31,981 nt of DNA. Origin: Clostridium sp. M62/1. Its GTDB lineage: Bacteria > Bacillota > Clostridia > Lachnospirales > Lachnospiraceae. Where the stretch lies: NCBI RefSeq assembly GCF_020736365.1, contig NZ_CP085989.1:1-31981 (forward strand), read 5' to 3'. Below are positions 8,125 through 14,629 of the stretch, in pieces. Made by a program: the position numbers and the translations under genes. Every line of letters begins with the position of its first letter. Within the stretch, counting starts at the first letter, position 1. The notes beneath the pieces are model-generated. The model made no database searches and was not told where the DNA came from. It saw only the letters and a program-made list of their open reading frames with translations.

Positions 8125-8390
8125 TAGTCCACCTCTATCAAGTCATGCTCTGCGAAATGGGCTTTGCCGTCCTTAATATCACTCACGATATTTTCCAAAT
8201 AACGGATATTGCTATCAGAATAAAACGGGTCTACCGATACCTCAAAAGGAATACGCTTTTCTCTGCCTACTTTTTTAGCAAACACAGTGAACGCCGCACT
8301 CATGGAAAGACCTAATTCAGAACACGCCTGTTCCATGCTCTTTTTTACATCTGCGTCCAGCTTGAAATTAACATTAACTGCCTGTGACAT
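8124..8390 (-). CDS. RelB/DinJ-family antitoxin
   Basis: An 88-aa antitoxin, first gene of the pair. The N-terminus MSQAVNVNFKLDADVKKSME followed by LGLSMSAAFTVFAKKV is the RelB/DinJ ribbon-helix-helix DNA-binding region; the C-terminus (residues about 60-88, IRYLENIVSDIKDG and onward) should wrap the toxin. I chose ATG 8390 because it lies 8 bases after GGAG; upstream GTG and TTG codons in frame (8399, 8396) are too close to the ribosome binding site. The usual antitoxin of YoeB is the Phd-type YefM, so this is a mixed pair. The complex probably represses its own promoter at 8415-8443, where inverted AGTAAAGAA and TTCTTTACT repeats lie. Confidence 0.9.
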   Translation of the reverse strand: MSQAVNVNFKLDADVKKSMEQACSELGLSMSAAFTVFAKKVGREKRIPFEVSVDPFYSDSNIRYLENIVSDIKDGKAHFAEHDLIEVD

Positions 8391-8414
8391 ATACAACACT
8401 CCTTTCTTACTTAT

Positions 8415-8443
8415 AGTATATACAAGAACAAAGAAAAAGTAAA
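8415..8443 (-). promoter_or_regulatory. Promoter of the toxin-antitoxin operon
   Basis: On the minus strand -35 TTTACT (8438-8443) and -10 TATACT (8415-8420) with a 17-base spacer, 24 bases upstream of the antitoxin ATG. The -35 lies inside an inverted repeat AGTAAAGAA (8438-8446) and TTCTTTACT (8461-8469), a likely autorepression site. Confidence 0.65.
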
Positions 8444-8504
8444 GAATATTTCTTTAATTTTTCTTTACTATTTATAGTATTTCCACCTCTCATATATTCA
8501 TACA

Positions 8505-8552
8505 GCATAATAGCAATAACTTATTTTCTGTATTTATGTTATTGCTATTATG
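8505..8552. repeat. 15-bp inverted repeat CATAATAGCAATAAC
   Basis: Perfect arms CATAATAGCAATAAC (8506-8520) and GTTATTGCTATTATG (8538-8552) around 17 AT-rich bases, between the rep 3' end and the toxin-antitoxin promoter. There is no T-tract, so a terminator is doubtful. The same 15-mer occurs a third time at 6554-6568. Confidence 0.65.
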
Positions 8553-8570
8553 TATATTATTCGTTTGAAT

Positions 8571-8587
8571 TTAATCACGGTGATTAA
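8571..8587. promoter_or_regulatory. Palindrome TTAATCAC-G-GTGATTAA over the rep stop codon
   Basis: Perfect 17-base palindrome around a central G, spanning the last codons and stop of rep. Its core TCACGGTGA matches the palindromes at 4383-4393 and 7793-7840. Confidence 0.45.
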
Positions 8588-10088
8588 CTCGGTCAACTCG
8601 CCCTATTCTCTGCAAATTCTCACAGCGAGAAAACACCGCCCGTAATTCTTCCGTGTCCAATCCTGCCGCTACGATCGGCTCTGCTGGTTTTAACTGCGTT
8701 TTTTCTTTTGCCGCTTCATAATATTTGTAAACTGTCTTTTTATCAAGTCCCGTGCCCCTTATAACATCACACTTTCTTGCCTCGGGATTTTCCCTCAAAA
8801 ATGCTTCAACCACACTTTCTGCACTCGGTCTACCATTTTTGTTTCTCCACTCACCATTCGGGTAATCACTATCACGCAACAACGTAATTCTTTTTATATG
8901 CTCTGATTGTTTTCGTCCATTTCTTTTATTTCTCTCAATATGCAAATCTGTTAGATACTCAATATCTGAAATCTTAAAATTGTAATACTCCTTGCTATAT
9001 ACCTCTAATGCGCTCTCCACATCTTCTTCCGTCAATGGATTGTCATGCTCTATCAGTTTCAGCTTATCAAACACTTCATACATATCCGCTTTCAGCTTCT
9101 CTTTCGGCACATCACACTTACAAGCATAAATGACAAGACACATCAGATAATAGTATCTGTGACCGCCCGTAATCTCCCCTGCTCGGTTCAGCCACCAATT
9201 ATACAGAGCGAAGCCCTGCTTGCCTTTTATGTCCCATTTCTTTTGCCGCTTGTTCTTCTCTACGACTACACGCTGATACCATTCGGGATAACTTTCCTTA
9301 GCCTGCTCCCTTGACATCTTAGATGGGGCAAAACGCCGATTCACATCAACCCTATTCTGCGGCTTCACATAGGAATTAAGATACTCTAACGTTACCCTAC
9401 CGCCAATCTGAAACGCTTTCACTTCAACATCATACTTCGGGTTAATGCTCCCCACCATACGAAAACCTTGAACGATTGACTGATACTGCACTTTATCTTT
9501 CTTGGAAGTCGATTTATAGTCCCACATTCTAAAAGTAAGGTCATATTTCAAAGACTTCATTTGCAACTTGATATTCGGAAAAAGGTCTATCGCTTCTTCA
9601 AAAACGTAATACACATGAAGTCCCGTGCCACTCACTACAAGAAAAGTTGGAACAGGAAGTGTGCGAATATTTTCCGCTGGTTGTCCAAATCTTAACAACA
9701 AATTTTTTAATTCATACAATCCAACCCCGTCAAGGTCAATCGCCAGCGCATACATACGTTGAGCGTTCTCTAAATTATTCGCCCTACCTCGATACGCAAT
9801 CCCACTACACAAAGTAGATGGGTTCTGCTCCACATAATTTATATAATCTTCTTTCCATGTATCTGAAAGCATTATGCGACGCCTTAATCTTCTCCTTGTC
9901 CCACTGTCTTTTTCATCGGTATAAAGATAAACTGCATTAGGCTTTTCATAGTGACTACACTGCTCCCCCTGCTTCTGATTATCGGGGAAAATATAATCAT
10001 AAAAAGAGCAACCGTCCACCTCATCATAAAGCACATTCAAAACTTCCAATACTTCTATATACTCCTGCGGTGGTTCTTTCTTAGCCAT
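8571..10088 (-). CDS. Plasmid replication protein, AEP primase-polymerase type
   Basis: A 505-aa protein that probably starts plasmid replication. It shows the archaeo-eukaryotic primase pattern: an acidic DxD pair in YALAIDLDGVG (Asp118, Asp120), the second motif in VVSGTGLHVYYVFE (Ser153, His158), and QGFRMVGS (207-214). The middle part is helical; residues about 440-470 (NPEARKCDVIRGTGLDKKTV) look like a helix-turn-helix for DNA binding. The ATG follows AAGGAAG at 9 bases. It is the only complete replication gene in the plasmid unit. Four iteron-like 19-mers lie upstream beyond a 74-aa gene, and an AT-rich operator-like site lies directly in front. A 17-bp palindrome overlaps its stop codon. 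The function as Rep is inferred from motifs and context. Confidence 0.8.
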   Translation of the reverse strand: MAKKEPPQEYIEVLEVLNVLYDEVDGCSFYDYIFPDNQKQGEQCSHYEKPNAVYLYTDEKDSGTRRRLRRRIMLSDTWKEDYINYVEQNPSTLCSGIAYRGRANNLENAQRMYALAIDLDGVGLYELKNLLLRFGQPAENIRTLPVPTFLVVSGTGLHVYYVFEEAIDLFPNIKLQMKSLKYDLTFRMWDYKSTSKKDKVQYQSIVQGFRMVGSINPKYDVEVKAFQIGGRVTLEYLNSYVKPQNRVDVNRRFAPSKMSREQAKESYPEWYQRVVVEKNKRQKKWDIKGKQGFALYNWWLNRAGEITGGHRYYYLMCLVIYACKCDVPKEKLKADMYEVFDKLKLIEHDNPLTEEDVESALEVYSKEYYNFKISDIEYLTDLHIERNKRNGRKQSEHIKRITLLRDSDYPNGEWRNKNGRPSAESVVEAFLRENPEARKCDVIRGTGLDKKTVYKYYEAAKEKTQLKPAEPIVAAGLDTEELRAVFSRCENLQRIGRVDRVNHRD

Positions 10089-10101
10089 AGTACAACACTT
10101 C

Positions 10102-10156
10102 CTTATTTACATGATATATATTATATATCTTATTTACATTATATAACATAAATAAG
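10102..10156. promoter_or_regulatory. AT-rich site upstream of rep, site D
   Basis: Direct repeats CTTATTTACAT at 10102 and 10129, and an inverted pair CTTATTTA (10129-10136) and TAAATAAG (10149-10156). The stretch TTATTTAC followed by ATATATATTATATA strongly resembles the sequence left of site A (4413-4438). Probably holds the rep promoter and its operator. Confidence 0.5.
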
Positions 10157-10174
10157 AAAAATGCAAGTTCCTTT

Positions 10175-10399
10175 TTACCGTTCTTCTACCTGCGTATCAA
10201 GATAATAAGTACATAAAGTCCTACTTACAGCCGTAGGGTGCATTTCCAAACCAACTGCACCAACCACCAGCACATAACCACTTTCCAACCATTGGTTCTC
10301 TGTCTTGAACCGTTCCCTCAACTCCACAGGCAAATGATTTTTTACAGGCAACCCATCATAGGAAGATAAATAAGTAACATCAAAACCCTCAATCCTCAT
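10175..10399 (-). CDS. Small protein of unknown function between iterons and rep
   Basis: A 74-aa protein, MRIEGFDVTYLSSYDGLPVK to CTYYLDTQVEER. The ATG at 10399 lies 9 bases after GAGAGGAG, a strong ribosome binding site; the frame is open upstream to 10510 but those codons run through an iteron-like repeat. Mixed helix and strand, no membrane segment or recognised motif. It lies between the iteron cluster and rep on the same strand, so a copy-control or replication accessory role is plausible but unproven. Confidence 0.6.
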   Translation of the reverse strand: MRIEGFDVTYLSSYDGLPVKNHLPVELRERFKTENQWLESGYVLVVGAVGLEMHPTAVSRTLCTYYLDTQVEER

Positions 10400-10452
10400 G
10401 TATAAAAACTCCTCTCTGCTGAATAATATATAATAGCCCCACACCCTACTTG

Positions 10453-10634
10453 GGGGACTTAGATTATCAATGAAGTATTTCCACCTTTTAGTATATGAGT
10501 AATGCCCCACTTCGTCAAGGGGGACTTAGATTATCAATGAAGTATTTCCACCTTTTTTTGAAGTCATAGGGGACTTAGATTATCAATAGGTTTTTTTACC
10601 TCTATTTAGGTCATAGGGGACTTAGATTATCAAT
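10453..10634. repeat. Four iteron-like 19-mers, candidate replication origin
   Basis: GGGGACTTAGATTATCAAT occurs exactly at 10453, 10520, 10569 and 10616, all in the same orientation, spaced 67, 49 and 47 bases. The first two copies share a longer 37-base unit ending TTTCCACCTTTT. AT-rich sequence follows the last copy. Direct repeats of this size upstream of a rep gene are typical of iterons bound by Rep. Two variant copies lie at 12313 and 12409. Confidence 0.7.
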
Positions 10635-10790
10635 ATATTTTATTTACCTATGTCACCTGTGCCGCATATTGCCCTATAAAGCCGTTTTCTCGCTCTGTAT
10701 GTAGTTTTTCCCATCTTCTAATAAATCATTCGTCTATGCGGCTTACACGGCTTTTAACGGGTATCTCGCCGCTGATGGGTGAGAAATGCA

Positions 10791-10827
10791 GTCAAGGGCG
10801 GCTCCTGCCGCTTGCCTTGCCCTTGAC
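10791..10827. repeat. Inverted repeat GTCAAGGGC with inner GCGGC stem
   Basis: Arms GTCAAGGGC (10791-10799) and GCCCTTGAC (10819-10827), with an inner GC-rich pair (GCGG and CCGC). The 11-mer CAGTCAAGGGC at its left edge recurs in the oriT candidate region at 14854-14864. It could be a replication or transfer structure, or a terminator without T-tract. Confidence 0.55.
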
Positions 10828-10852
10828 GAAATGGAACGCCGCACAATAAGAA

Positions 10853-10889
10853 AAGGGGAAGTTGCTCACTCTTTGAGTAACTTCCCCTT
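10853..10889. terminator. Strong terminator-like hairpin
   Basis: Arms AAGGGGAAGTTGCTCA (10853-10868) and TGAGTAACTTCCCCTT (10874-10889), 16 pairs with one G-T, 5-base loop. On the minus strand it lies downstream of the coiled-coil ORF and before the iterons. Confidence 0.75.
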
Positions 10890-11008
10890 GATTACTTTTC
10901 TATACTGCCCCTGTGAGAGCGTCACGGCTTATTAGAGCAGTCTTATTTCCCCCATTAAGGAAATACACCATGAAAACCACCAAACGGCTCTATGGGGCAA
11001 ATACCGTG

Positions 11009-11980
11009 TTATATACCTCTGTCACGGTCATGTGTCCTGTTCCGTTCCCTCGTCTGTGCTTCTTGCTTCAATGCAGTGTCAAGCTGGCGGCGTGCTTCGG
11101 CTTCGGCTTGGTAATACTGCAATCGTCCCATGGTTGGAATTTCTTTCTGCTGTCCCATACGGTCAAGTATTTCCTGCCGTTGGTCTGCCGGTATCTGCTT
11201 CGCCGCTTCGAGAAATGCCGCTTTTACTTCTTCGGCTCTCTCCTTTGCCCCTCTGTTCTGCATAGCCGCCTTTGCCCTGTTCTGCTCCTGTGCCGCCACG
11301 CTTCTTTTTTCTTTTACCGCTTCATCTGCCTTGGACGGTTCGGACACACCAAGCGCACCCAGCTTGTCAAGATTACTCCTGCGCAATCTCTCAAAATTAT
11401 CAATTTTGTTTTGCAGTTCTTTTTTCTCCCTGCCTTTGAAGATACCCAACTTGTCCCTTTCTTCCTGCAAGCTCTTTATAGTTCGGCTCTGTTCCGATAT
11501 GGTCTTTGAAATACTCTCTATTTCGTTTGCCTGTCTTTCATAGATCGGGTTCGGCTGATAGCTGGTACGCTCTGCACTCTGTACCATGGCTTTTACAAAT
11601 TCACTGCGCAACGCTGAAAGTTTTCTTGCCATTTCTTCTGCATAGGCAGTATCAATTTTCGGTGCGTCCTGCTTTGGTTGCTCCTGCCGCATTATACTTT
11701 CACGCCTTGCGACAAAACCGCTCTGTGGTTCTGCTGTTTTTGCCCTTTCTCTTATTGCTTCAAGACTGCTCTCTATTTTATCCCGTATGAATGAAATATC
11801 TCCTATCAGCTTGTCTTTATGATAATCAAAATATGGAACTTTACGCCCATCACATTCTATTGTTCTTTCTGCACTGGCTGTGGTTGGCTCTAAACGCTTC
11901 GCTATGTTATAGGTTTTGAGCATTTCAGTTTGCAATCTCAAAAGCACATTTTTATTTTCTTCTGTGGCTTTTGGTAACAT
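11009..11980 (-). pseudogene. Coiled-coil protein, probably 5'-truncated
   Basis: An ORF of 323 aa, highly charged and helical throughout (for example IRDKIESSLEAIRERAKTA and RTIKSLQEERDKLGIFKGRE), ending in basic QTRERNRTHDRDRG. The first ATG (11980) has no ribosome binding site. The same frame stays open for 40 further codons upstream, back to a TAG at 12101-12103, without any ATG, GTG or TTG. The upstream part overlaps the end of the 69-aa Rep-like remnant in another frame. I read this as the 3' part of a larger gene, possibly a mobilization protein, whose 5' end was lost in a deletion. Translation from 11980 at low level cannot be excluded. Confidence 0.6.
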
Positions 11981-12062
11981 TCGTTCAATTTTTGCAATAT
12001 GTTCATGCTGTTTATTCCATTCAATATCTTCTCTGATATTTATAATTTCTTTTTGTGTCTGC

Positions 12063-12272
12063 TTAGTCAGAATATCTATTGTTTGCCTTATCGTTTTCGA
12101 CTATAGTTATAATGCCATTTGCTTTTCCGTCCTCAAAATGCCCAGCTCTCTCAAAACTTCCCTCCGGGAAAACAGCCCGATAAAACTCTTTCGGCTTCAC
12201 TTCCTCAAAAAACTGCCCAAGCCATTCATTTTTCAGCTTATACAACTGCTTTTCAGTCGGTTTTTTTGCCAT
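12063..12272 (-). pseudogene. N-terminal remnant of a second Rep/primase-like protein
   Basis: A 69-aa ORF, MAKKPTEKQLYKLKNEWLGQ and onward. Residues 30-54 (FYRAVFPEGSFERAGHFEDG and then KANGI) line up with residues 29-53 of the plasmid's own Rep (FYDYIFPDNQKQGEQCSHYE, then KPNAV): FY, FP, H, E, K and N fall at matching places. The ORF then ends abruptly, before any AEP catalytic motif. It starts after GGTGG and has two iteron-like repeats just upstream, as the intact rep has four. I infer a broken second replication gene; the alternative is a small independent protein. Confidence 0.6.
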
Positions 12273-12301
12273 AAGTCCACCACCTTTCTTCTCCCCTCTA
12301 A

Positions 12302-12490
12302 AACACCTATAGGGGGCTTATATTATCAATATATTTTATTTTACCTTTTTGACCTTTCAAAAAAGGGCTATTTTTCTCTCCCTTTCCCCACCCCTAAAAA
12401 CACCTATAGGGGGCTTATATTATCAATATATTTTATTTTACCTTTTTGACCTCTTAAAAAAGGGCGATTTTTCTCTCCCTTTTCCCTACC
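12302..12490. repeat. Two tandem 96-bp units with iteron-like 19-mers
   Basis: Two near-identical units spaced 96 bases, each starting ACACCTATAGGGGGCTTATA and containing GGGGGCTTATATTATCAAT (12313-12331 and 12409-12427). These differ from the four copies at 10453-10634 in only two of 19 positions. The second unit is where the two plasmid copies diverge. Confidence 0.75.
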
Positions 12491-12502
12491 AGTATAGCAC
12501 TA

Positions 12503-12736
12503 CTATTTTTTCTTCAAAAAATAAAAAATTATCGCTACTATCAACATCACAACACCTATCGCAATAAGCAAGATGCTGACAAGAACACTATTCAACTTTC
12601 CTGCGACAAATACCGAGGTAGGACCATCTACACCTCCGATTATAGCAATAGCATTATTATTCATCTTCAATGCAACACCCACAATAACAGATATTATTCC
12701 AACAACACCAGCAACGATTCCTAATATTTTTTTCAT
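12503..12736 (-). CDS. Small two-helix membrane protein with OadB-like motif
   Basis: A 77-aa protein: membrane helix (about 4-23), a loop with IIGGVDGPTSVFVAGK (residues 32-47), a second helix (about 51-73) and a KKK tail. The loop resembles the conserved GGADGPT motif of the beta subunit of sodium-pumping decarboxylases (OadB/GcdB), but the 8-11 helix body of that family is absent, so pump activity is not expected. The ATG lies 8 bases after AAAGGAG. It is the last gene of the mobilization operon, 43 bases after the MobB-like gene. Function unknown. Confidence 0.75.
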   Translation of the reverse strand: MKKILGIVAGVVGIISVIVGVALKMNNNAIAIIGGVDGPTSVFVAGKLNSVLVSILLIAIGVVMLIVAIIFYFLKKK

Positions 12737-12779
12737 TGACTAATCTCCTTTCTCAACCTTCCGATTTGTCGATTTCTTT

Positions 12780-13352
12780 TTACTTACCAAGCATACCATA
12801 TAACAGCATAAGAAACACTAAAATATTACAGACCATACCGCCCCAAAACAGGTACAGCTTTAAGCCCTCATATCTGAAAAAGCTGTTCTTACTTTCCTCC
12901 AGCTCCCGGATCTTTTGCTTCATCACGCTCGTAAGTGTATCAGACTGCTTCTCAAGAAGCTTTGTAGCCCTCTGTATAGCCTCTATATTCGCCTGTAACG
13001 CCTTTCTAACCTCTTGGACGGTGTTTTCCTTAACCTCATCTTTCAAACTCCCAATCTCGCCCGATATAGCGTCTTGAAGCAATTCGTTGCTGTTCTTCAG
13101 CAGCTCTACGCTCTGCTTCAGCTCGCTGATGAGCTTCCTGTTCTGCTCTGCGTCTCTCTGCCTGTTCTGCTCTGCCCTTACTTGTTCTTGATTTGACTGC
13201 TTCATCAATTCCTCGCAGTTCTCGCTCGACATCGCCAACGCTTCTTTGAGCAGACTGTTTTCCAGCTCTGTCCGGCTCTGTCGGTTTAACTCTTGAAGCT
13301 GCTCTCTTGGACTGCTCTGCTTCTGCTGTTCGTGCATTTCTCTCAAACTCAT
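12780..13352 (-). CDS. MobB-like coiled-coil protein with C-terminal membrane helix
   Basis: A 190-aa protein from MSLREMHEQQKQ, chosen because ATG 13352 lies about 10 bases after GAAAGGAG; an earlier in-frame ATG at 13373 is inside that site. Residues about 10-160 are polar and helical (coiled coil: ELKQSVELLKNSNELLQDAI), and the end LYLFWGGMVCNILVFLMLLY is one membrane helix. The first 105 codons overlap the relaxase gene out of frame (13036-13352). ColE1-type mob loci also nest mobB within the relaxase gene, and MobB proteins can anchor the relaxase at the membrane, so a similar role is likely. Confidence 0.75.
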   Translation of the reverse strand: MSLREMHEQQKQSSPREQLQELNRQSRTELENSLLKEALAMSSENCEELMKQSNQEQVRAEQNRQRDAEQNRKLISELKQSVELLKNSNELLQDAISGEIGSLKDEVKENTVQEVRKALQANIEAIQRATKLLEKQSDTLTSVMKQKIRELEESKNSFFRYEGLKLYLFWGGMVCNILVFLMLLYGMLGK

Positions 13353-14145
13353 GCTCCATGCTCTCCTTTCCAAAATCCATATTGTAGTATTTTTCCAGCT
13401 TGTTATCCCTGATTTTACAAGCCTTTTCTCCTGCCTGTTCCCTGGCTAAGTCGGTATATGTGATGTACTTGTGGCTGTCCTGCCAGTCTACGCCGTACCC
13501 TCTTTCATTCATCATCCGGATAAAGGTTTCCCGGCTGGTCGCTGTTTCCTTACAGTCCAGCACCGCAAGGGCAATATCCTGCACATAGCTTTTGACCTTT
13601 CCCTGCTCTGCCTGTTTCAAAAGCTGGTAGGTGTCTTTGCTCCATGCCACCGTTTCTTCCCGGACTTCTCCAGCAAAGGTCTTTCCTTTCTCCGGCACAT
13701 GCAAGCCCTGTTCCCGGCTCTGCTCGTTGCACCGTTCCTTTAGGTCTTTAAGGTCGTGCTTACTCCATTGGAGCTTATGACCGTCCTCATAATTTACGGA
13801 ATTGACAATAAAATGCGTGTGTATATGCCCCTTGTCTATATGCGTGGCTATCAGAACTTCATGCCCTTTCCATGCCTTTGTATGCTCTGCCAGCTCGACA
13901 GCGTTCTTGTGAGCCTGCTCCGGGGTTATTTTCTCGTCCTCATGGTAGGATTGCACATAATGCTTATAGGTTCTTCCATCCGTCTTGCCCCACAGCTCCT
14001 TTGTGGCTTGCATTTCTTCCTTGACCGTCTCCGGCTCACAATGCAGACCGCTGACAAGCTTCTCCTCTGTCTTTTCTTTTTTTGTCACATAATCTATGGC
14101 GTGCCCTATGCCCGCCTTTGAAGATACCGCCTTAATGACTGCCAT
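13036..14145 (-). CDS. mobA: MobP-type relaxase (mobilization nuclease)
   Basis: A 369-aa relaxase that nicks oriT and leads the strand into the recipient. The N-terminal relaxase domain has Tyr19 in AIDYVTKKEK as candidate nucleophile and the metal-binding three-His motif in IATHIDKGHIHTHFIVNSVN (His102, His107, His109, His111, with Asp104 and Asn115). The C-terminal 110 residues are charged and low complexity (AEQAERRRAEQEAHQRAEAE). It overlaps the end of mobC by 40 bases, and its own 3' third is overlapped by the MobB-like gene in another frame. Length is typical of short mobilizable plasmids. The precise MOB class (P or V-like) would need a profile search. Confidence 0.9.
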   Translation of the reverse strand: MAVIKAVSSKAGIGHAIDYVTKKEKTEEKLVSGLHCEPETVKEEMQATKELWGKTDGRTYKHYVQSYHEDEKITPEQAHKNAVELAEHTKAWKGHEVLIATHIDKGHIHTHFIVNSVNYEDGHKLQWSKHDLKDLKERCNEQSREQGLHVPEKGKTFAGEVREETVAWSKDTYQLLKQAEQGKVKSYVQDIALAVLDCKETATSRETFIRMMNERGYGVDWQDSHKYITYTDLAREQAGEKACKIRDNKLEKYYNMDFGKESMEHEFERNARTAEAEQSKRAASRVKPTEPDRAGKQSAQRSVGDVERELRGIDEAVKSRTSKGRAEQAERRRAEQEAHQRAEAERRAAEEQQRIASRRYIGRDWEFER

Positions 14146-14426
14146 ACTTTGTTCAGCTCCTCTCCATGCTTCCGCACTTCCGCTTCACTCGGCAACATTC
14201 CCCCCTCATTACACCGCTTTGCTATCTGGTTGAGGTTGTTCCCTATCCGTTTCAGTTCCGGGATAAGTTCCTTGATACCGTCCGTATTCACGATTTGCTT
14301 CTCCAGCACACAGGAAAGGATATATTCCTGCTGGTTCTTTCCACTCTCTGAAATCTTCTCCTGTAGCTGCTGGTATTCTTCTTCACTTACCCGGAATGAT
14401 AGCTGCTTTGGTCTTGTCTTGTTCAT
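14106..14426 (-). CDS. mobC: MobC relaxosome accessory protein
   Basis: A 106-aa protein from MNKTRPKQLSFRVSEEEYQQ. The N-terminal part reads as a ribbon-helix-helix DNA-binding fold, and ELKRIGNNLNQIAKRCNEGG (residues 57-76) is the MobC family signature. It binds near oriT and helps the relaxase open the DNA. I chose ATG 14426, 4 bases after the stop of the 53-aa gene, with GGAG 10 bases before; an upstream in-frame ATG at 14465 lies inside that gene. It overlaps the relaxase gene by 40 bases. Confidence 0.9.
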   Translation of the reverse strand: MNKTRPKQLSFRVSEEEYQQLQEKISESGKNQQEYILSCVLEKQIVNTDGIKELIPELKRIGNNLNQIAKRCNEGGMLPSEAEVRKHGEELNKVWQSLRRYLQRRA

Positions 14427-14430
14427 ACCC

Positions 14431-14592
14431 TTACCACTCCATATCCATGACATCAAGTAGGTCAAAGAAACGCTCCAGCGTCTTATTTTCCTTTTCTGCC
14501 GGATTCTGTTTTACATATTTATCAATTACTTTCATCAGCTCCTGCACCTCGTATCTGTACTCAAACTGAATTTTATCCATATCTTTTTTCAT
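14431..14592 (-). CDS. Small protein at the head of the mob operon, 53 aa
   Basis: Starts MKKDMDKIQFEYRYEVQELM and ends FFDLLDVMDMEW. Acidic and fully helical-looking. The ATG follows GAGAGG in a good position and the stop TAA lies only 4 bases before the mobC start, so it is translationally coupled. No family assigned; a relaxosome or regulatory role is suggested by position only. Confidence 0.65.
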   Translation of the reverse strand: MKKDMDKIQFEYRYEVQELMKVIDKYVKQNPAEKENKTLERFFDLLDVMDMEW

Positions 14593-14629
14593 GCCTTTGA
14601 CCTCTCTTTCTTCGGTGCTACCACCGTCA

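Larger units (their letters stand above)
10635..11008. other. Geneless stretch with two strong hairpins
   Basis: No convincing gene. It holds the GTCAAGGGC inverted repeat (10791-10827) and a long terminator (10853-10889). The short ORF beginning at ATG 10970 on the plus strand has no ribosome binding site and runs into the antisense of the coiled-coil ORF, so I do not call it. Confidence 0.6.

Noticed and set aside
10453..10634. CRISPR-like array of 19-base repeats
   Set aside because: Spacing is uneven (67, 49, 47), spacers partly repeat each other, no cas genes are present, and the unit recurs upstream of a Rep-like ORF; iterons fit better.
10913..11509. Plus-strand ORF of 198 aa opposite the coiled-coil ORF
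   Set aside because: Antisense shadow; no ribosome binding site at its start and no recognisable motif.
10453..12427. Tiny reading frame TTG-ATA-AT(C/A)-TAA after an AGGT-type site on the minus strand of each 19-mer
   Set aside because: The spacing to the purine-rich site varies, and a three-codon frame repeated six times is better explained as part of a conserved DNA motif.
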